Positions 37,196 through 44,981 of a DNA stretch of 64,000 nt are shown piece after piece. The notes under the pieces are model-generated. The model saw nothing but the letters and a program-made list of their open reading frames with translations. It did no database searches and was not told where the DNA came from. This stretch comes from Tsukamurella sputi (lineage in GTDB: Bacteria > Actinomycetota > Actinomycetes > Mycobacteriales > Mycobacteriaceae): contig NZ_VIGV01000001.1 in the NCBI RefSeq assembly GCF_007858445.1, positions 434,001 to 498,000 of the forward strand, in the 5' to 3' direction. The number at the start of each line of letters is the position of its first letter. Position 1 is the stretch's first letter. The position numbers and the translations under genes were made by a program.

Positions 37196-38008
37196 TCACC
37201 TGCGCAGTTCGTGGCTGAGCGTCTCGAGCTCGTCGCCGCCCGCCATCTGCGAGGTCAGCTCGTCGAGACTGATCTCGTCGTAGGTGCAGTCGAGCTTCTG
37301 GCGTCCGCGGTTGAGCAGGACGAAATGGTCGCCCACCATGTAGGCGTGGTGCGGGTTGTGGGTGATGAAGACGACGCCGAAGCCCTGGTCCCGGGCCGCA
37401 GTGATGTATCGCAGCACCATGCCCGACTGCTTGACCCCGAGGGCCGCGGTCGGCTCGTCGAGGATCAGCACGCGTGCGCCGAAGTAGATCGCCCGCGCGA
37501 TGGCGACGCACTGCCGCTGGCCGCCCGACAGCGAGCTGATCGGAGCGTCCACGTCGGGCAGGTCGATGCCCATCTTGAACAGCTCCTCCTTCGTGGTGGC
37601 GCGCATGGTCTGCACGTCCAGGCTCTTGAGGAAACCGGAGCGCAGTTCCTGCCCCAGGAAGAAGTTGCGCCACACCGGCATCAGGCCCACGACAGCGAGG
37701 TCCTGGTAGACGGTGGCGATCCCCTTCTCGAGCGCGTCCTTCGGCGAGTCGAGCGTCGTCGCCACGCCGTCGACGAGGACCTCGCCCTCGCTCGGCTTGT
37801 GCAGGCCCGCCATCGTCTTGATGAGCGTCGACTTGCCGGCACCGTTGTCGCCGAGCACGCACGTGACCTCGCCGGGGAAGACCCGGAGGTTGATCCCCTT
37901 GAGCGCGATGATGTTGCCGTACTGCTTGCCGACGTCCTTGAACTCGATCAGCGCGACCTTGTCGTCGCCGGTCTCGGGGCTCTCGGCCGAAATGTCGTCC
38001 GTGGTCAT
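37196..38008 (-). CDS. Sugar ABC transporter ATP-binding protein (CUT2, single domain)
   Basis: 270 residues with one ABC domain: Walker A GDNGAGKST near residue 55, Q-loop VYQDLAV, signature LSGGQRQ, Walker B VLILDEPTAALG and H-loop FITHN. Ribose-type (CUT2) importers usually have a fused two-domain ATPase such as RbsA; this FrcA-like form must dimerise. The start is four bases after the permease stop. Confidence 0.92.
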   Translation of the reverse strand: MTTDDISAESPETGDDKVALIEFKDVGKQYGNIIALKGINLRVFPGEVTCVLGDNGAGKSTLIKTMAGLHKPSEGEVLVDGVATTLDSPKDALEKGIATVYQDLAVVGLMPVWRNFFLGQELRSGFLKSLDVQTMRATTKEELFKMGIDLPDVDAPISSLSGGQRQCVAIARAIYFGARVLILDEPTAALGVKQSGMVLRYITAARDQGFGVVFITHNPHHAYMVGDHFVLLNRGRQKLDCTYDEISLDELTSQMAGGDELETLSHELRR

Positions 38009-38012
38009 AGGG

Positions 38013-39071
38013 TCACCTCTTCGCGGCGAAGTTGCGGAATGCGTTGTTGGCGATCACGGCGAACAGCAGCATGATGCCGAGGAAGAACTTGAACCAGTCG
38101 GGGTTCCAGCCGGCGTAGACGATGCACTGGTTGACCATGCCGAAGATGAACGCGCCGATCATCGCGCCCACCGCGGTGCCGTAGCCGCCGGTGAGCAGGC
38201 AGCCGCCGATGACGGCACCGATGATGTAGAGGAATTCGTTGCCGACGCCCTGGCCGGACTGGACGGTGTCGTAGGCGTACAGCAGGTGCTGCCCGACGAA
38301 CCAGGCGCAGAAGGCCACGAACATGAACAGACCGATCTTGACCTTGGTGACCGGGACGCCCACGGCGCGTGCGGAATCCTGGTTGCCGCCGACGGCGAAG
38401 ATCCAGTTCCCGACGCGCGTGCGCATGAGGACGTACGTGGCGACGACCGTGAACAGCACCCACCAGAGGACCGTGACCTTGAGCCCGACCCCGAAGACAT
38501 GGATCGTCGACGAGAAGACGGCCTGCGCCGACGGGAAGCCCTGCATGTCCGCGATCGTCGGGGTGGCGACCTGACCGGTGACCATCTTGGTCACCGCGAG
38601 GTTGATGCCGGTGAGCATGAGGAAGGTCGCCAGCGTGATGAGGAAGCTGGGGATCCTGGTGCGCATCACCATGTAGCCGTTGAAGGCACCGACCGCGAGC
38701 GACAGCCCCAGGGCGAGGAGTGATCCCACCCAGGTGTTCAGGTGCAGGTTGTAGGCGAGCATCGACGCCGCGAGGGACGAGAAGGTCACGGCCACACCGG
38801 TCGACAGATCGAACTCGCCGCCGATCATGAGCACGGCGACCCCGCAGGCCATGATGCCGATCGTGGAGCTGGCGTAGAGGACGGTGGCGAAGGCCTCCGG
38901 GCTGTGGAAGGGCGGCGCGACGATGAGGAAGAAGATCAGGATCGCGATCGCGCCGATCAGCGCACCCACCTCGGGGCGCAGGATCAACCGCTGCAGCGGC
39001 TTCTGCTTCTTGACGCGCTCGTCGGTGACGGGCGTGTGCGTGCTCAGATCAAGAGCCTCGTCGGTGGTCAT
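38013..39071 (-). CDS. Sugar ABC transporter permease (RbsC/FrcC type)
   Basis: 352 residues, about ten membrane helices. GGEFDLSTGVAVTFSSL and NGYMVMRTRIPSFLITLATFLMLTGINL are diagnostic of BPD_transp_2 permeases of ribose-type importers. Its ATG shares one base with the stop of the binding-protein gene. It forms the channel with the ATPase and the binding protein. Confidence 0.93.
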   Translation of the reverse strand: MTTDEALDLSTHTPVTDERVKKQKPLQRLILRPEVGALIGAIAILIFFLIVAPPFHSPEAFATVLYASSTIGIMACGVAVLMIGGEFDLSTGVAVTFSSLAASMLAYNLHLNTWVGSLLALGLSLAVGAFNGYMVMRTRIPSFLITLATFLMLTGINLAVTKMVTGQVATPTIADMQGFPSAQAVFSSTIHVFGVGLKVTVLWWVLFTVVATYVLMRTRVGNWIFAVGGNQDSARAVGVPVTKVKIGLFMFVAFCAWFVGQHLLYAYDTVQSGQGVGNEFLYIIGAVIGGCLLTGGYGTAVGAMIGAFIFGMVNQCIVYAGWNPDWFKFFLGIMLLFAVIANNAFRNFAAKR

Positions 39072-40093
39072 CAGCGGGTACCGCCCTTGGCGAGCTCGGC
39101 GACCTTGTCGACATTCGTCTTATCGATGAACGCCGGGCCGGTGAACACCGCCTGGCCGCCGCCGATGGTGTTGCCGTTGATGATCTGCAGCCAGAGCGAA
39201 TCGATGGCGAGGTAGCCCTGGAGGTAGGGCTGCTGGTCGACGGCCCACGCGACCTTGCCGTTCTGGATCGCGCCGACCAGGGCTGCGTTGGTGTCGAAGG
39301 TGACGATCCGGGGCTTGGCACCGGCACTCTCGACCGCCTTGGTGGCCGTCAGCGCGAAGGGCGCGCCCAGCGCCACGACGGTGTCGATGCTCGGGTCCTG
39401 CTGCAGCTTGGCGTTGACCTTGGACTGCACGTCGGTCATGTCCTCGCCGTTGACGTTGAGATTCTCGACGGTGCCGCCCGCGAGGCCGGTCCGCACGCCC
39501 GCACAGCGCGATTCGAGCTGGACCTGGCCTTGCTGCTGGATGATGCAGATAGCCTTCTTGGCACCCTCCTTCGCGAGGCGCTCGCCGACAGCGACGCCCG
39601 CGGTGGTCTCGTCTTGGCCGAAGTACTGCTGGATCCCCATGCGGGCGTAGTCGTTGTAGCCGGCGTTGAACGCGGAGACCGGAATCCCCGCCTTCTGCGC
39701 GTTCTGCACGACGGCCTGGAAGGCGTTCGGCGTGGAGAGGGTGAGCGCGATCCCGTCGACCTTGCTGTCGATCGCCGCCTGCACGAGGTTCGCCTGGTTC
39801 GGGGCCTGCGGGTCGTTGGAGTAGCGGAGGGTGACGTTGTCCTTCTTCGCCGCCATCTCCGCCCCCTTGCGGATGAGGTCCCAGAAGGTGTCGCCGGGCT
39901 GCTGGTGCGTGACCATGGCGATGGTCAGGCGCTTCGTGCCCGCCGAGCCGACGCCGGCACCGCCGTCGCCGCTGTCGCGCGGCGCGCCGCCCGTGCTCGA
40001 GCACCCCACCACCGTGATCAGCGCGGCCGTGCCGGCCGCGGTCGCGGCGAGCAGAGTACGGAGCCTCCGCGGCCGCTGCGTGGTCTTCTTCAT
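39071..40093 (-). CDS. Sugar-binding lipoprotein of CUT2 ABC transporter
   Basis: 340 residues. A basic N-terminus and hydrophobic stretch end in lipobox VVGC with Cys31, so it is a membrane-anchored lipoprotein. The mature part is a type I periplasmic-binding fold: GVAVGERLAKEGAKKAICI, INGNTIGGGQAVFTGP near the C-terminus. Similar proteins bind ribose, xylose, fructose or inositol; the context favours a cyclitol. It is first in an eight-gene operon with the permease, ATPase, four dehydrogenases and an isomerase. Confidence 0.92.
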   Translation of the reverse strand: MKKTTQRPRRLRTLLAATAAGTAALITVVGCSSTGGAPRDSGDGGAGVGSAGTKRLTIAMVTHQQPGDTFWDLIRKGAEMAAKKDNVTLRYSNDPQAPNQANLVQAAIDSKVDGIALTLSTPNAFQAVVQNAQKAGIPVSAFNAGYNDYARMGIQQYFGQDETTAGVAVGERLAKEGAKKAICIIQQQGQVQLESRCAGVRTGLAGGTVENLNVNGEDMTDVQSKVNAKLQQDPSIDTVVALGAPFALTATKAVESAGAKPRIVTFDTNAALVGAIQNGKVAWAVDQQPYLQGYLAIDSLWLQIINGNTIGGGQAVFTGPAFIDKTNVDKVAELAKGGTR

Positions 40094-40145
40094 TGCTGTG
40101 TCCCTTCGACCTCACCGAGTGAGACGACCCACTCGCTGAGCTGAA

Positions 40146-40161
40146 TGTAGTACAGATCACA
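40146..40161 (+). promoter_or_regulatory. CRP/GlxR-like site upstream of ABC operon
   Basis: TGTAG-N6-TCACA, one mismatch from TGTGA-N6-TCACA, 53-68 bases upstream of the binding-protein ATG. This is a plausible cAMP-receptor site. Weak evidence alone. Confidence 0.3.
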
Positions 40162-40176
40162 GCGCTTGCCTAGTGT

Positions 40177-40188
40177 TTGTTCAGACAT
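40177..40188 (-). promoter_or_regulatory. IolR-like operator upstream of ABC operon
   Basis: Minus-strand ATGTCTGAACAA fits the island consensus, and is flanked by CGT before and ACAC after. It lies about 84-95 bases upstream of the binding-protein ATG and about 25 bases after the LacI stop. Confidence 0.55.
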
Positions 40189-40213
40189 ACGCACATTGCC
40201 GCGAGCCGGCGAT

Positions 40214-41230
40214 TCAGCCGGGCGGCGCGGTGGTGCTCCGGACGACCAGCCGCGGTGCGAGAACACGACACTCGCGGTCACGCATCGTCGCGCCCCCGGC
40301 GTCCATCGCCATCCTGTCGCGCAACAGGGCGCCCGCTCGGTCCCCGACCTCGAAGCTGCGGTCGTCGACCGTCGTCAGCCCGACCAGTCGCGTCGAGGCC
40401 AGCGAGGTGTCGTCGTAACCGACGACGGAGAGATCGCGCGGGACCTCCAAGGCGTGCTCACGCGCCGCCCCGAGCACGCCGACGGCCATCACGTCGTTCG
40501 CCGCGAACACCGCGGTGATCCCCGGATCCGCGGCGAACAGCTCGGCGGCGGCGCGGAACCCGGCCTCGTCCGACGCCCCGCCGCGCCAGGAGGCGTCGAC
40601 CACGGTCGCGCCCAGACGGGATATCTCGGCGGCGAAGGCGGCGCGCCGGACGTCGCCCGCCCCGCCGCCGGCGCACACCTGCCCGACGGTGCGATGCCCC
40701 AGTTCCACCAGGTGTCGCGCCACCAGGCGCGCTCCTTCCGCGTCGTCGTTGGCCACCGCGTCGAACCGCGCGTCCCGCATCGCCCGCGTGCCCGCGACCA
40801 CGACCGGCGGCAGTGCGGCGTCGTCGCGCGCGACCAACGATCGCGGAGGGTCCATGCCGAGAACGAGACCGTCCACCCGCATCGCGAGCATGGATTCGAC
40901 CGGGTCCTCGGCCTGGTCCGCGGTGGCGACGTCGACGACGGCCAGCCGGTAGCCGGCCGGCCCCAGCGCCGCGTGCAGGCCGCGCACGAGGTCCACGAAC
41001 CACAGGTTCGTGTAGTCGTCGATCAGCACCCCGACGGTGCGCGTGCGGCGCGCGGCGAGATTCGCCGCCGCCCTGCTGGGGCGGTACCCGAGGTCGGCGA
41101 TCGCCTCCTCGACGGCGCGACGCGAGCCCTCTCCGACTCGCGGCGACCCCTGCAGGACGAGCGAGACCAGGGACTTCGACACCCCCGCTCGCGTCGCGAC
41201 GTCGTAGATCGTCGGCCGTTTACCCGCCAT
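40214..41230 (-). CDS. LacI-family transcriptional regulator
   Basis: About 338 residues: headpiece PTIYDVATRAGVSKSLVSLVLQGSPRVGEGSRRAVEEAIADLGYRPS with hinge AARRTRTVGVLIDD, then a sugar-binding domain ending LVVRSTT. ATG 41230 follows GAGGGAG; a GTG three bases earlier is in frame. It lies upstream of the ABC operon on the same strand and is divergent from the dehydrogenase at 41342. A perfect LacI-type palindrome lies in that divergent region. Confidence 0.92.
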   Translation of the reverse strand: MAGKRPTIYDVATRAGVSKSLVSLVLQGSPRVGEGSRRAVEEAIADLGYRPSRAAANLAARRTRTVGVLIDDYTNLWFVDLVRGLHAALGPAGYRLAVVDVATADQAEDPVESMLAMRVDGLVLGMDPPRSLVARDDAALPPVVVAGTRAMRDARFDAVANDDAEGARLVARHLVELGHRTVGQVCAGGGAGDVRRAAFAAEISRLGATVVDASWRGGASDEAGFRAAAELFAADPGITAVFAANDVMAVGVLGAAREHALEVPRDLSVVGYDDTSLASTRLVGLTTVDDRSFEVGDRAGALLRDRMAMDAGGATMRDRECRVLAPRLVVRSTTAPPG

Positions 41231-41241
41231 CACACTCCCTC

Positions 41242-41253
41242 TTGACAGGACAT
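41242..41253 (+). promoter_or_regulatory. IolR-like operator upstream of plus-strand dehydrogenase
   Basis: TTGACAGGACAT matches the iolC-proximal site over 11 of 12 bases and continues ACGAACA. TTGACA would act as a -35 hexamer for the gene at 41342. Confidence 0.6.
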
Positions 41254-41273
41254 ACGAACATTATTCATGATTG

Positions 41274-41287
41274 TTGGAGCGCTCCAA
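41274..41287. promoter_or_regulatory. LacI-family operator palindrome
   Basis: TTGGAGCGCTCCAA is a perfect 14-base palindrome with the central CG typical of LacI-family operators. It lies between the divergent LacI gene and the dehydrogenase gene, so it probably controls both. A weaker AGCGCT core is also present at 40161-40166 upstream of the ABC operon. Confidence 0.65.
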
Positions 41288-41341
41288 CTACCATCGACGC
41301 TAGGCCGCGACGGAGCGCACGGCAACCCCTGAAGGAGGGAT

Positions 41342-42556
41342 ATGAGCAGCAACAGCATCGGCGTCGCGGTGATCGGCGCCGGCATGGCGGGCAAGGCACA
41401 CGCAGCCGGCTATCGATCCGCCACCGCCGTCTACGGCCCCGGGCTGCCGGACGTGCGGCTGGTCTCGATCGCGGACGCGTACGAGCCGCTGGCGCAGGAC
41501 ACCGCCCGGCGCTTCGGCTTCGAACGGCACGACACCTCGTGGCAGGCGATCGCCGCCGCCGCCGACATCGACGTGGTGAGCGTCGTCGTCGCGAACGCGC
41601 TCCATCGGGAGGTCGTCGAATCCCTGCTGGCCGCGGGGAAGCACGTTCTGTGCGAGAAGCCGCTGTCGGACACGCTCGAGGACGCCCGCGCCATGACCTT
41701 CGCCGCGGAGGCCGCGGCCGAGCACGGTGTCCTGGGCCGCATCGGACTGACCTACCTGCGATCGCCGGGCATCGCCCTGCTCGGAGAACTGGTGCGCAGC
41801 GGCCGCCTCGGCCGCCTCATCAACGTCGACGGCGCGTACTGGACCGACTACGCCTGCGACCCGGATGGCCCCATCAGCTGGCGGTTCAAGGGACCCGCGG
41901 GCTCGGGTGCCCTCGCCGACGTGGGCAGCCACCTGACCTACGTCGCGGAGCTCTTCGGCGGTCCCGTCGCCACGGTCCGCGGCGCGACGCTGCACACCGC
42001 GTTCGCGACCCGGCCGAAGCCGCTCGGCCGGGTGATCGGCCACGAGCACGGCGCGGTGAGCGACGAGCGGGACACCGTCGAGAACGACGACGTGGCGGGC
42101 TTCTTCGTGGACTTCGCCGGCGGCGGGACGGGCGCCCTGCAGGTCTCCCGCGTCGCGGCGGGGCATCCGAACACACTGAAGGTCGAGGTCTTCTGCGAGC
42201 GCGGTTCGGCCGCGTTCGACTTCCGTCACCCCGGGCAGGTCCGGGTCGTGTTCGCCGACGACGACCAGGCGCTCGGCGGGCCGCGGACGGTGACGCTCGG
42301 CCCCGACCACCCGTACTGGCGCGGCGGCCTCGCCATGGACGCACCCGGTGTCGGGATCGGCCAGAACGACGGCTTCGTCTTCCAGGCCCGCGCCTTCCTC
42401 GAGGAGGTCGCCGGACTGCCCGCCGACGAGTCACTGCCGCGCAATGCAGATTTCGCCGACGGCCTGCACAACATGGAGCTCATCGACGCCGTCGCGCGGT
42501 CCGCCGTGGCCGGTGGGGCGCCCGTGGACGTGACCGCCCTCCTCCCCCAGCCCTGA
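41342..42556 (+). CDS. Gfo/Idh/MocA-family oxidoreductase
   Basis: 404 residues. VAVIGAGMAGKAHAAGYR (Rossmann), CEKPLSDTLEDA, and SGALADVGSHLTYVAELFGG with Asp and His. A strong ribosome site AAGGAGGG precedes ATG 41342. It forms a two-gene operon with the isomerase at 42576 and is controlled by an IolR-like site and a LacI palindrome. Closest in layout to the dehydrogenase at 43644-44819. Substrate unknown. Confidence 0.83.
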   Translation: MSSNSIGVAVIGAGMAGKAHAAGYRSATAVYGPGLPDVRLVSIADAYEPLAQDTARRFGFERHDTSWQAIAAAADIDVVSVVVANALHREVVESLLAAGKHVLCEKPLSDTLEDARAMTFAAEAAAEHGVLGRIGLTYLRSPGIALLGELVRSGRLGRLINVDGAYWTDYACDPDGPISWRFKGPAGSGALADVGSHLTYVAELFGGPVATVRGATLHTAFATRPKPLGRVIGHEHGAVSDERDTVENDDVAGFFVDFAGGGTGALQVSRVAAGHPNTLKVEVFCERGSAAFDFRHPGQVRVVFADDDQALGGPRTVTLGPDHPYWRGGLAMDAPGVGIGQNDGFVFQARAFLEEVAGLPADESLPRNADFADGLHNMELIDAVARSAVAGGAPVDVTALLPQP

Positions 42557-42575
42557 CATCCCGACGGAGACCCCC

Positions 42576-43589
42576 ATGAAACTCGGCCTGTACAACGCCG
42601 TCTACCACGACCGTCCGCTCCCCGACGCGCTCCGCGCGATCGCCGACGTCGGCCTCACCGGCATCGAACTCAACACCGGCGGCTTCCTGCCGCCCGTACA
42701 CGTTCCGGACATCGCCGGCATCCTCGTCAGCGACACCGCCCGCGACGACTACCTCGGGACGTTCGAGGGCACCGGCGTGAGCATCGCCGGGCTCAACTGC
42801 AACGGCAACCCGCTGCACCCGAACCGCGCGATCGGCGGGCGCCACGCCGACGACATCCGCCGCTCGATCCGGCTCGCGGCCCGCCTCGGCCAGGACCGCG
42901 TGGTCACCATGTCCGGACTGCCCGGCGGCGACACCGGTGCGACACACCCGAACTGGGTGGTCAACGCGTGGAACTCCGCAGCGCTGGACGTGCTGGACCA
43001 CCAGTGGGAGATCGCCGCCGACTTCTGGCGCGAGACCGACCGCTTGGCCGCGGACCACGGCGTGAAGGTGGCCCTCGAACTGCACCCGCAGAACATCGTC
43101 TTCAACAGCGCCTCCGTGCACGAGCTGGTCGAGCGGACGGGGTCCACCCATCTCGGCGTGGAGCTCGACGCCTCGCACCTGTTCTGGCAGCAGATGGACC
43201 CCGTGGCCGTCGTCCGGCACCTCGGCGAACTCGTGGTGCACGCCGCCGCGAAGGACGTGCGCGTCAACCCGGAGTACGCGGCGCTGAACGGCGTGCTGGA
43301 CAACTCCTTCCGCCGCCTCGGAGCCGACGAGGCACGGACCAACCTCGGCGGCGACGAATGGGCGAACGAGTGGCCGAAGCGGGCGGCGTGGGACTTCGTC
43401 GCACTCGGCAAGGGCCACGACACCGCCTACTGGACCGAGTTCCTTGGCGCCCTCCACGACGTGGACCCCGACATGCGCGTCAACATCGAACACGAGGACA
43501 CCGAGCTCGGGCGCGAGGAGGGCGTCGCCGTCGCGGCAGAGGTCCTCCTGGCCGCGGACGCCGCCCTCACGGCCTCGCTCGCGGGCTGA
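42576..43589 (+). CDS. Sugar-phosphate isomerase/epimerase (IolE/IolI-type TIM barrel)
   Basis: 337 residues. KLGLYNAVYHDRPLPDALRAIADVGLTGIELN, GLNCNGNPLHPNRAIGG, VTMSGLPGGDTGATHPNW, ALELHPQNIVFN, VELDASHLFWQQ and HAAAKDVRVN show the TIM-barrel metal-ligand pattern. Very similar in arrangement to the minus-strand protein at 33881-34831, indicating an ancient duplication. Follows the dehydrogenase by 19 bases with a GGAG site. Confidence 0.8.
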   Translation: MKLGLYNAVYHDRPLPDALRAIADVGLTGIELNTGGFLPPVHVPDIAGILVSDTARDDYLGTFEGTGVSIAGLNCNGNPLHPNRAIGGRHADDIRRSIRLAARLGQDRVVTMSGLPGGDTGATHPNWVVNAWNSAALDVLDHQWEIAADFWRETDRLAADHGVKVALELHPQNIVFNSASVHELVERTGSTHLGVELDASHLFWQQMDPVAVVRHLGELVVHAAAKDVRVNPEYAALNGVLDNSFRRLGADEARTNLGGDEWANEWPKRAAWDFVALGKGHDTAYWTEFLGALHDVDPDMRVNIEHEDTELGREEGVAVAAEVLLAADAALTASLAG

Positions 43590-43594
43590 CGAAC

Positions 43595-43632
43595 CCACGG
43601 TGCCGACGGTCCGCGGACCGTCGGCACCGTGG
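43595..43632. terminator. Perfect 38-base palindrome, bidirectional terminator
   Basis: CCACGGTGCCGACGGTCCG (43595-43613) is followed at once by its exact complement (43614-43632). It starts six bases after the isomerase stop and ends 11 bases before the stop of the convergent dehydrogenase, so it can terminate both transcripts. Confidence 0.85.
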
Positions 43633-43643
43633 CGTGCGAGTGT

Positions 43644-44819
43644 CTACGCCAGCGCGACCCAGCGCCCGTCGACGACCGAGCGGGTCATCGCGTCGAGCGC
43701 GCGGGCGCTGCGCACCGCGTCCTCCACGGTGGCCCCTTCCGGGACACCGGTGACGATGGAACGCAGGAAGTGCTGCGCTTCGATGACCTTGAGGTCGTCG
43801 TAGCCCATGGGGTTCGCCGCACCGGGCTGGAACGCGGCGAAGTCGCCGCTGCCGGGCCCGACGTGCACCGTCGACACGGGCTGGTCCTGGAAGTCCGTGC
43901 CGAGCGCCGCCTCGAGCTCGCCCATGCGGCGGTAGTCCCAGCGCACCATGCCGGACGTCCCGTGGATCTCGAAGCCGTAGGAGTTCTGCTCCCCCACCGC
44001 GACCCGGCTCGCCTCGAGCACGCACCGCGCGCCGGAGGCCAAGCGCAGCTGGGCCGACAGGTAGTCCTCGTTCTCGACGGGGCCGCGCACGCCGGAGGTG
44101 GCGAGCTGATGCCCCGAGGTGGCGCCGGTGGGCTCCGAACGCTCGGGGATGAAGACCGCCGTGTCCGCGACCAGGGCGTCGACATCGCCGAGCAGGTACG
44201 TGACCAGGTCGATCCCGTGCGAACCCAGGTCGCCGAGGACGCCGTTGCCGCCGCGGTCGCGCTGGTAGCGCCAGGTCAGAGCACCGTCGGGATGCGCGGC
44301 GTAGTCGCTGAAGAACCGGAACCGCGCGTGCGTGACGGCGCCGAGGCGGCCGTCGGCGATCATCGCTCGAGCGGCCTGCACCGCGGGCGCGTTGCGGTAG
44401 TTGAAGCCGACGGCGGTGCGGCGGTCGTTCCGCACAGCCGCCTCGGCGACCGCGGCGGCGTCGGCCTCGGTCAGCCCGACGGGCTTCTCGATCCAGAGGT
44501 GCTTGCCGGCGTCGAGCACGGCGACGCCGATCTCACGGTGCAGGAAGTTCGGCACGGTCACCGAGACGGCGTCGATCGTCGGATCCTCCAGGACGGAGCG
44601 CCAGTCGGTGTGGGCCGCGCCCGCGCCGAACCGGGCGGCGAAGGTCTCGGCGCGCCCCGGGACGTCGTCGGCCACCGCCGCCAGCACCGGCACCGCCGGG
44701 CCGTCCGGGTAGTGATGCGGCACACGGGCGTACGCCTGCGCATGCACCCGACCCATCCAGCCCATACCGATCACCGCGACCCGCACCCGGGTCGGATCCT
44801 GCTGCGTCTCGTCGTGCAT
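43644..44819 (-). CDS. Gfo/Idh/MocA-family oxidoreductase
   Basis: 391 residues. VAVIGMGWMGRVHAQAYARV (Rossmann), IEKPVGLTEADA (Ile instead of the usual Cys before EKP), and GGNGVLGDLGSHGIDLVTYLLGD with Asp and His. It is a single gene divergent from the sugar porter, sharing a 162-base control region with an IolR-like operator. Substrate unknown; probably an inositol isomer or keto-sugar. Confidence 0.82.
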   Translation of the reverse strand: MHDETQQDPTRVRVAVIGMGWMGRVHAQAYARVPHHYPDGPAVPVLAAVADDVPGRAETFAARFGAGAAHTDWRSVLEDPTIDAVSVTVPNFLHREIGVAVLDAGKHLWIEKPVGLTEADAAAVAEAAVRNDRRTAVGFNYRNAPAVQAARAMIADGRLGAVTHARFRFFSDYAAHPDGALTWRYQRDRGGNGVLGDLGSHGIDLVTYLLGDVDALVADTAVFIPERSEPTGATSGHQLATSGVRGPVENEDYLSAQLRLASGARCVLEASRVAVGEQNSYGFEIHGTSGMVRWDYRRMGELEAALGTDFQDQPVSTVHVGPGSGDFAAFQPGAANPMGYDDLKVIEAQHFLRSIVTGVPEGATVEDAVRSARALDAMTRSVVDGRWVALA

Positions 44820-44883
44820 CGTGCGCCACCTCCGTCGTGTGCCGTCCTGCGAACGACTTCAGAATGCCACACGCCCATCATTC

Positions 44884-44895
44884 ATGTCCTGACAT
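44884..44895. promoter_or_regulatory. IolR-like operator between dehydrogenase and sugar porter
   Basis: ATGTCCTGACAT is a perfect ATGTC-N2-GACAT dyad and the most symmetric copy of the island motif (minus strand ATGTCAGGACAT). It lies in the divergent region of the genes at 43644-44819 and 44982-46436. Confidence 0.65.
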
Positions 44896-44941
44896 TCTTT
44901 CAATCTCGCGCAACTACTTGCCAAAGACCTCGGAGCTCTGT

Positions 44942-44957
44942 TGTGATGTACCTCACG
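44942..44957. promoter_or_regulatory. CRP/GlxR-like site upstream of sugar porter
   Basis: TGTGA-TGTACC-TCACG, one mismatch from TGTGA-N6-TCACA, 25-40 bases upstream of the porter ATG. Together with the IolR-like site it suggests joint control by substrate and by carbon status. Confidence 0.45.
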
Positions 44958-44981
44958 CGGACAGCGGGAAGGACTCCGACA

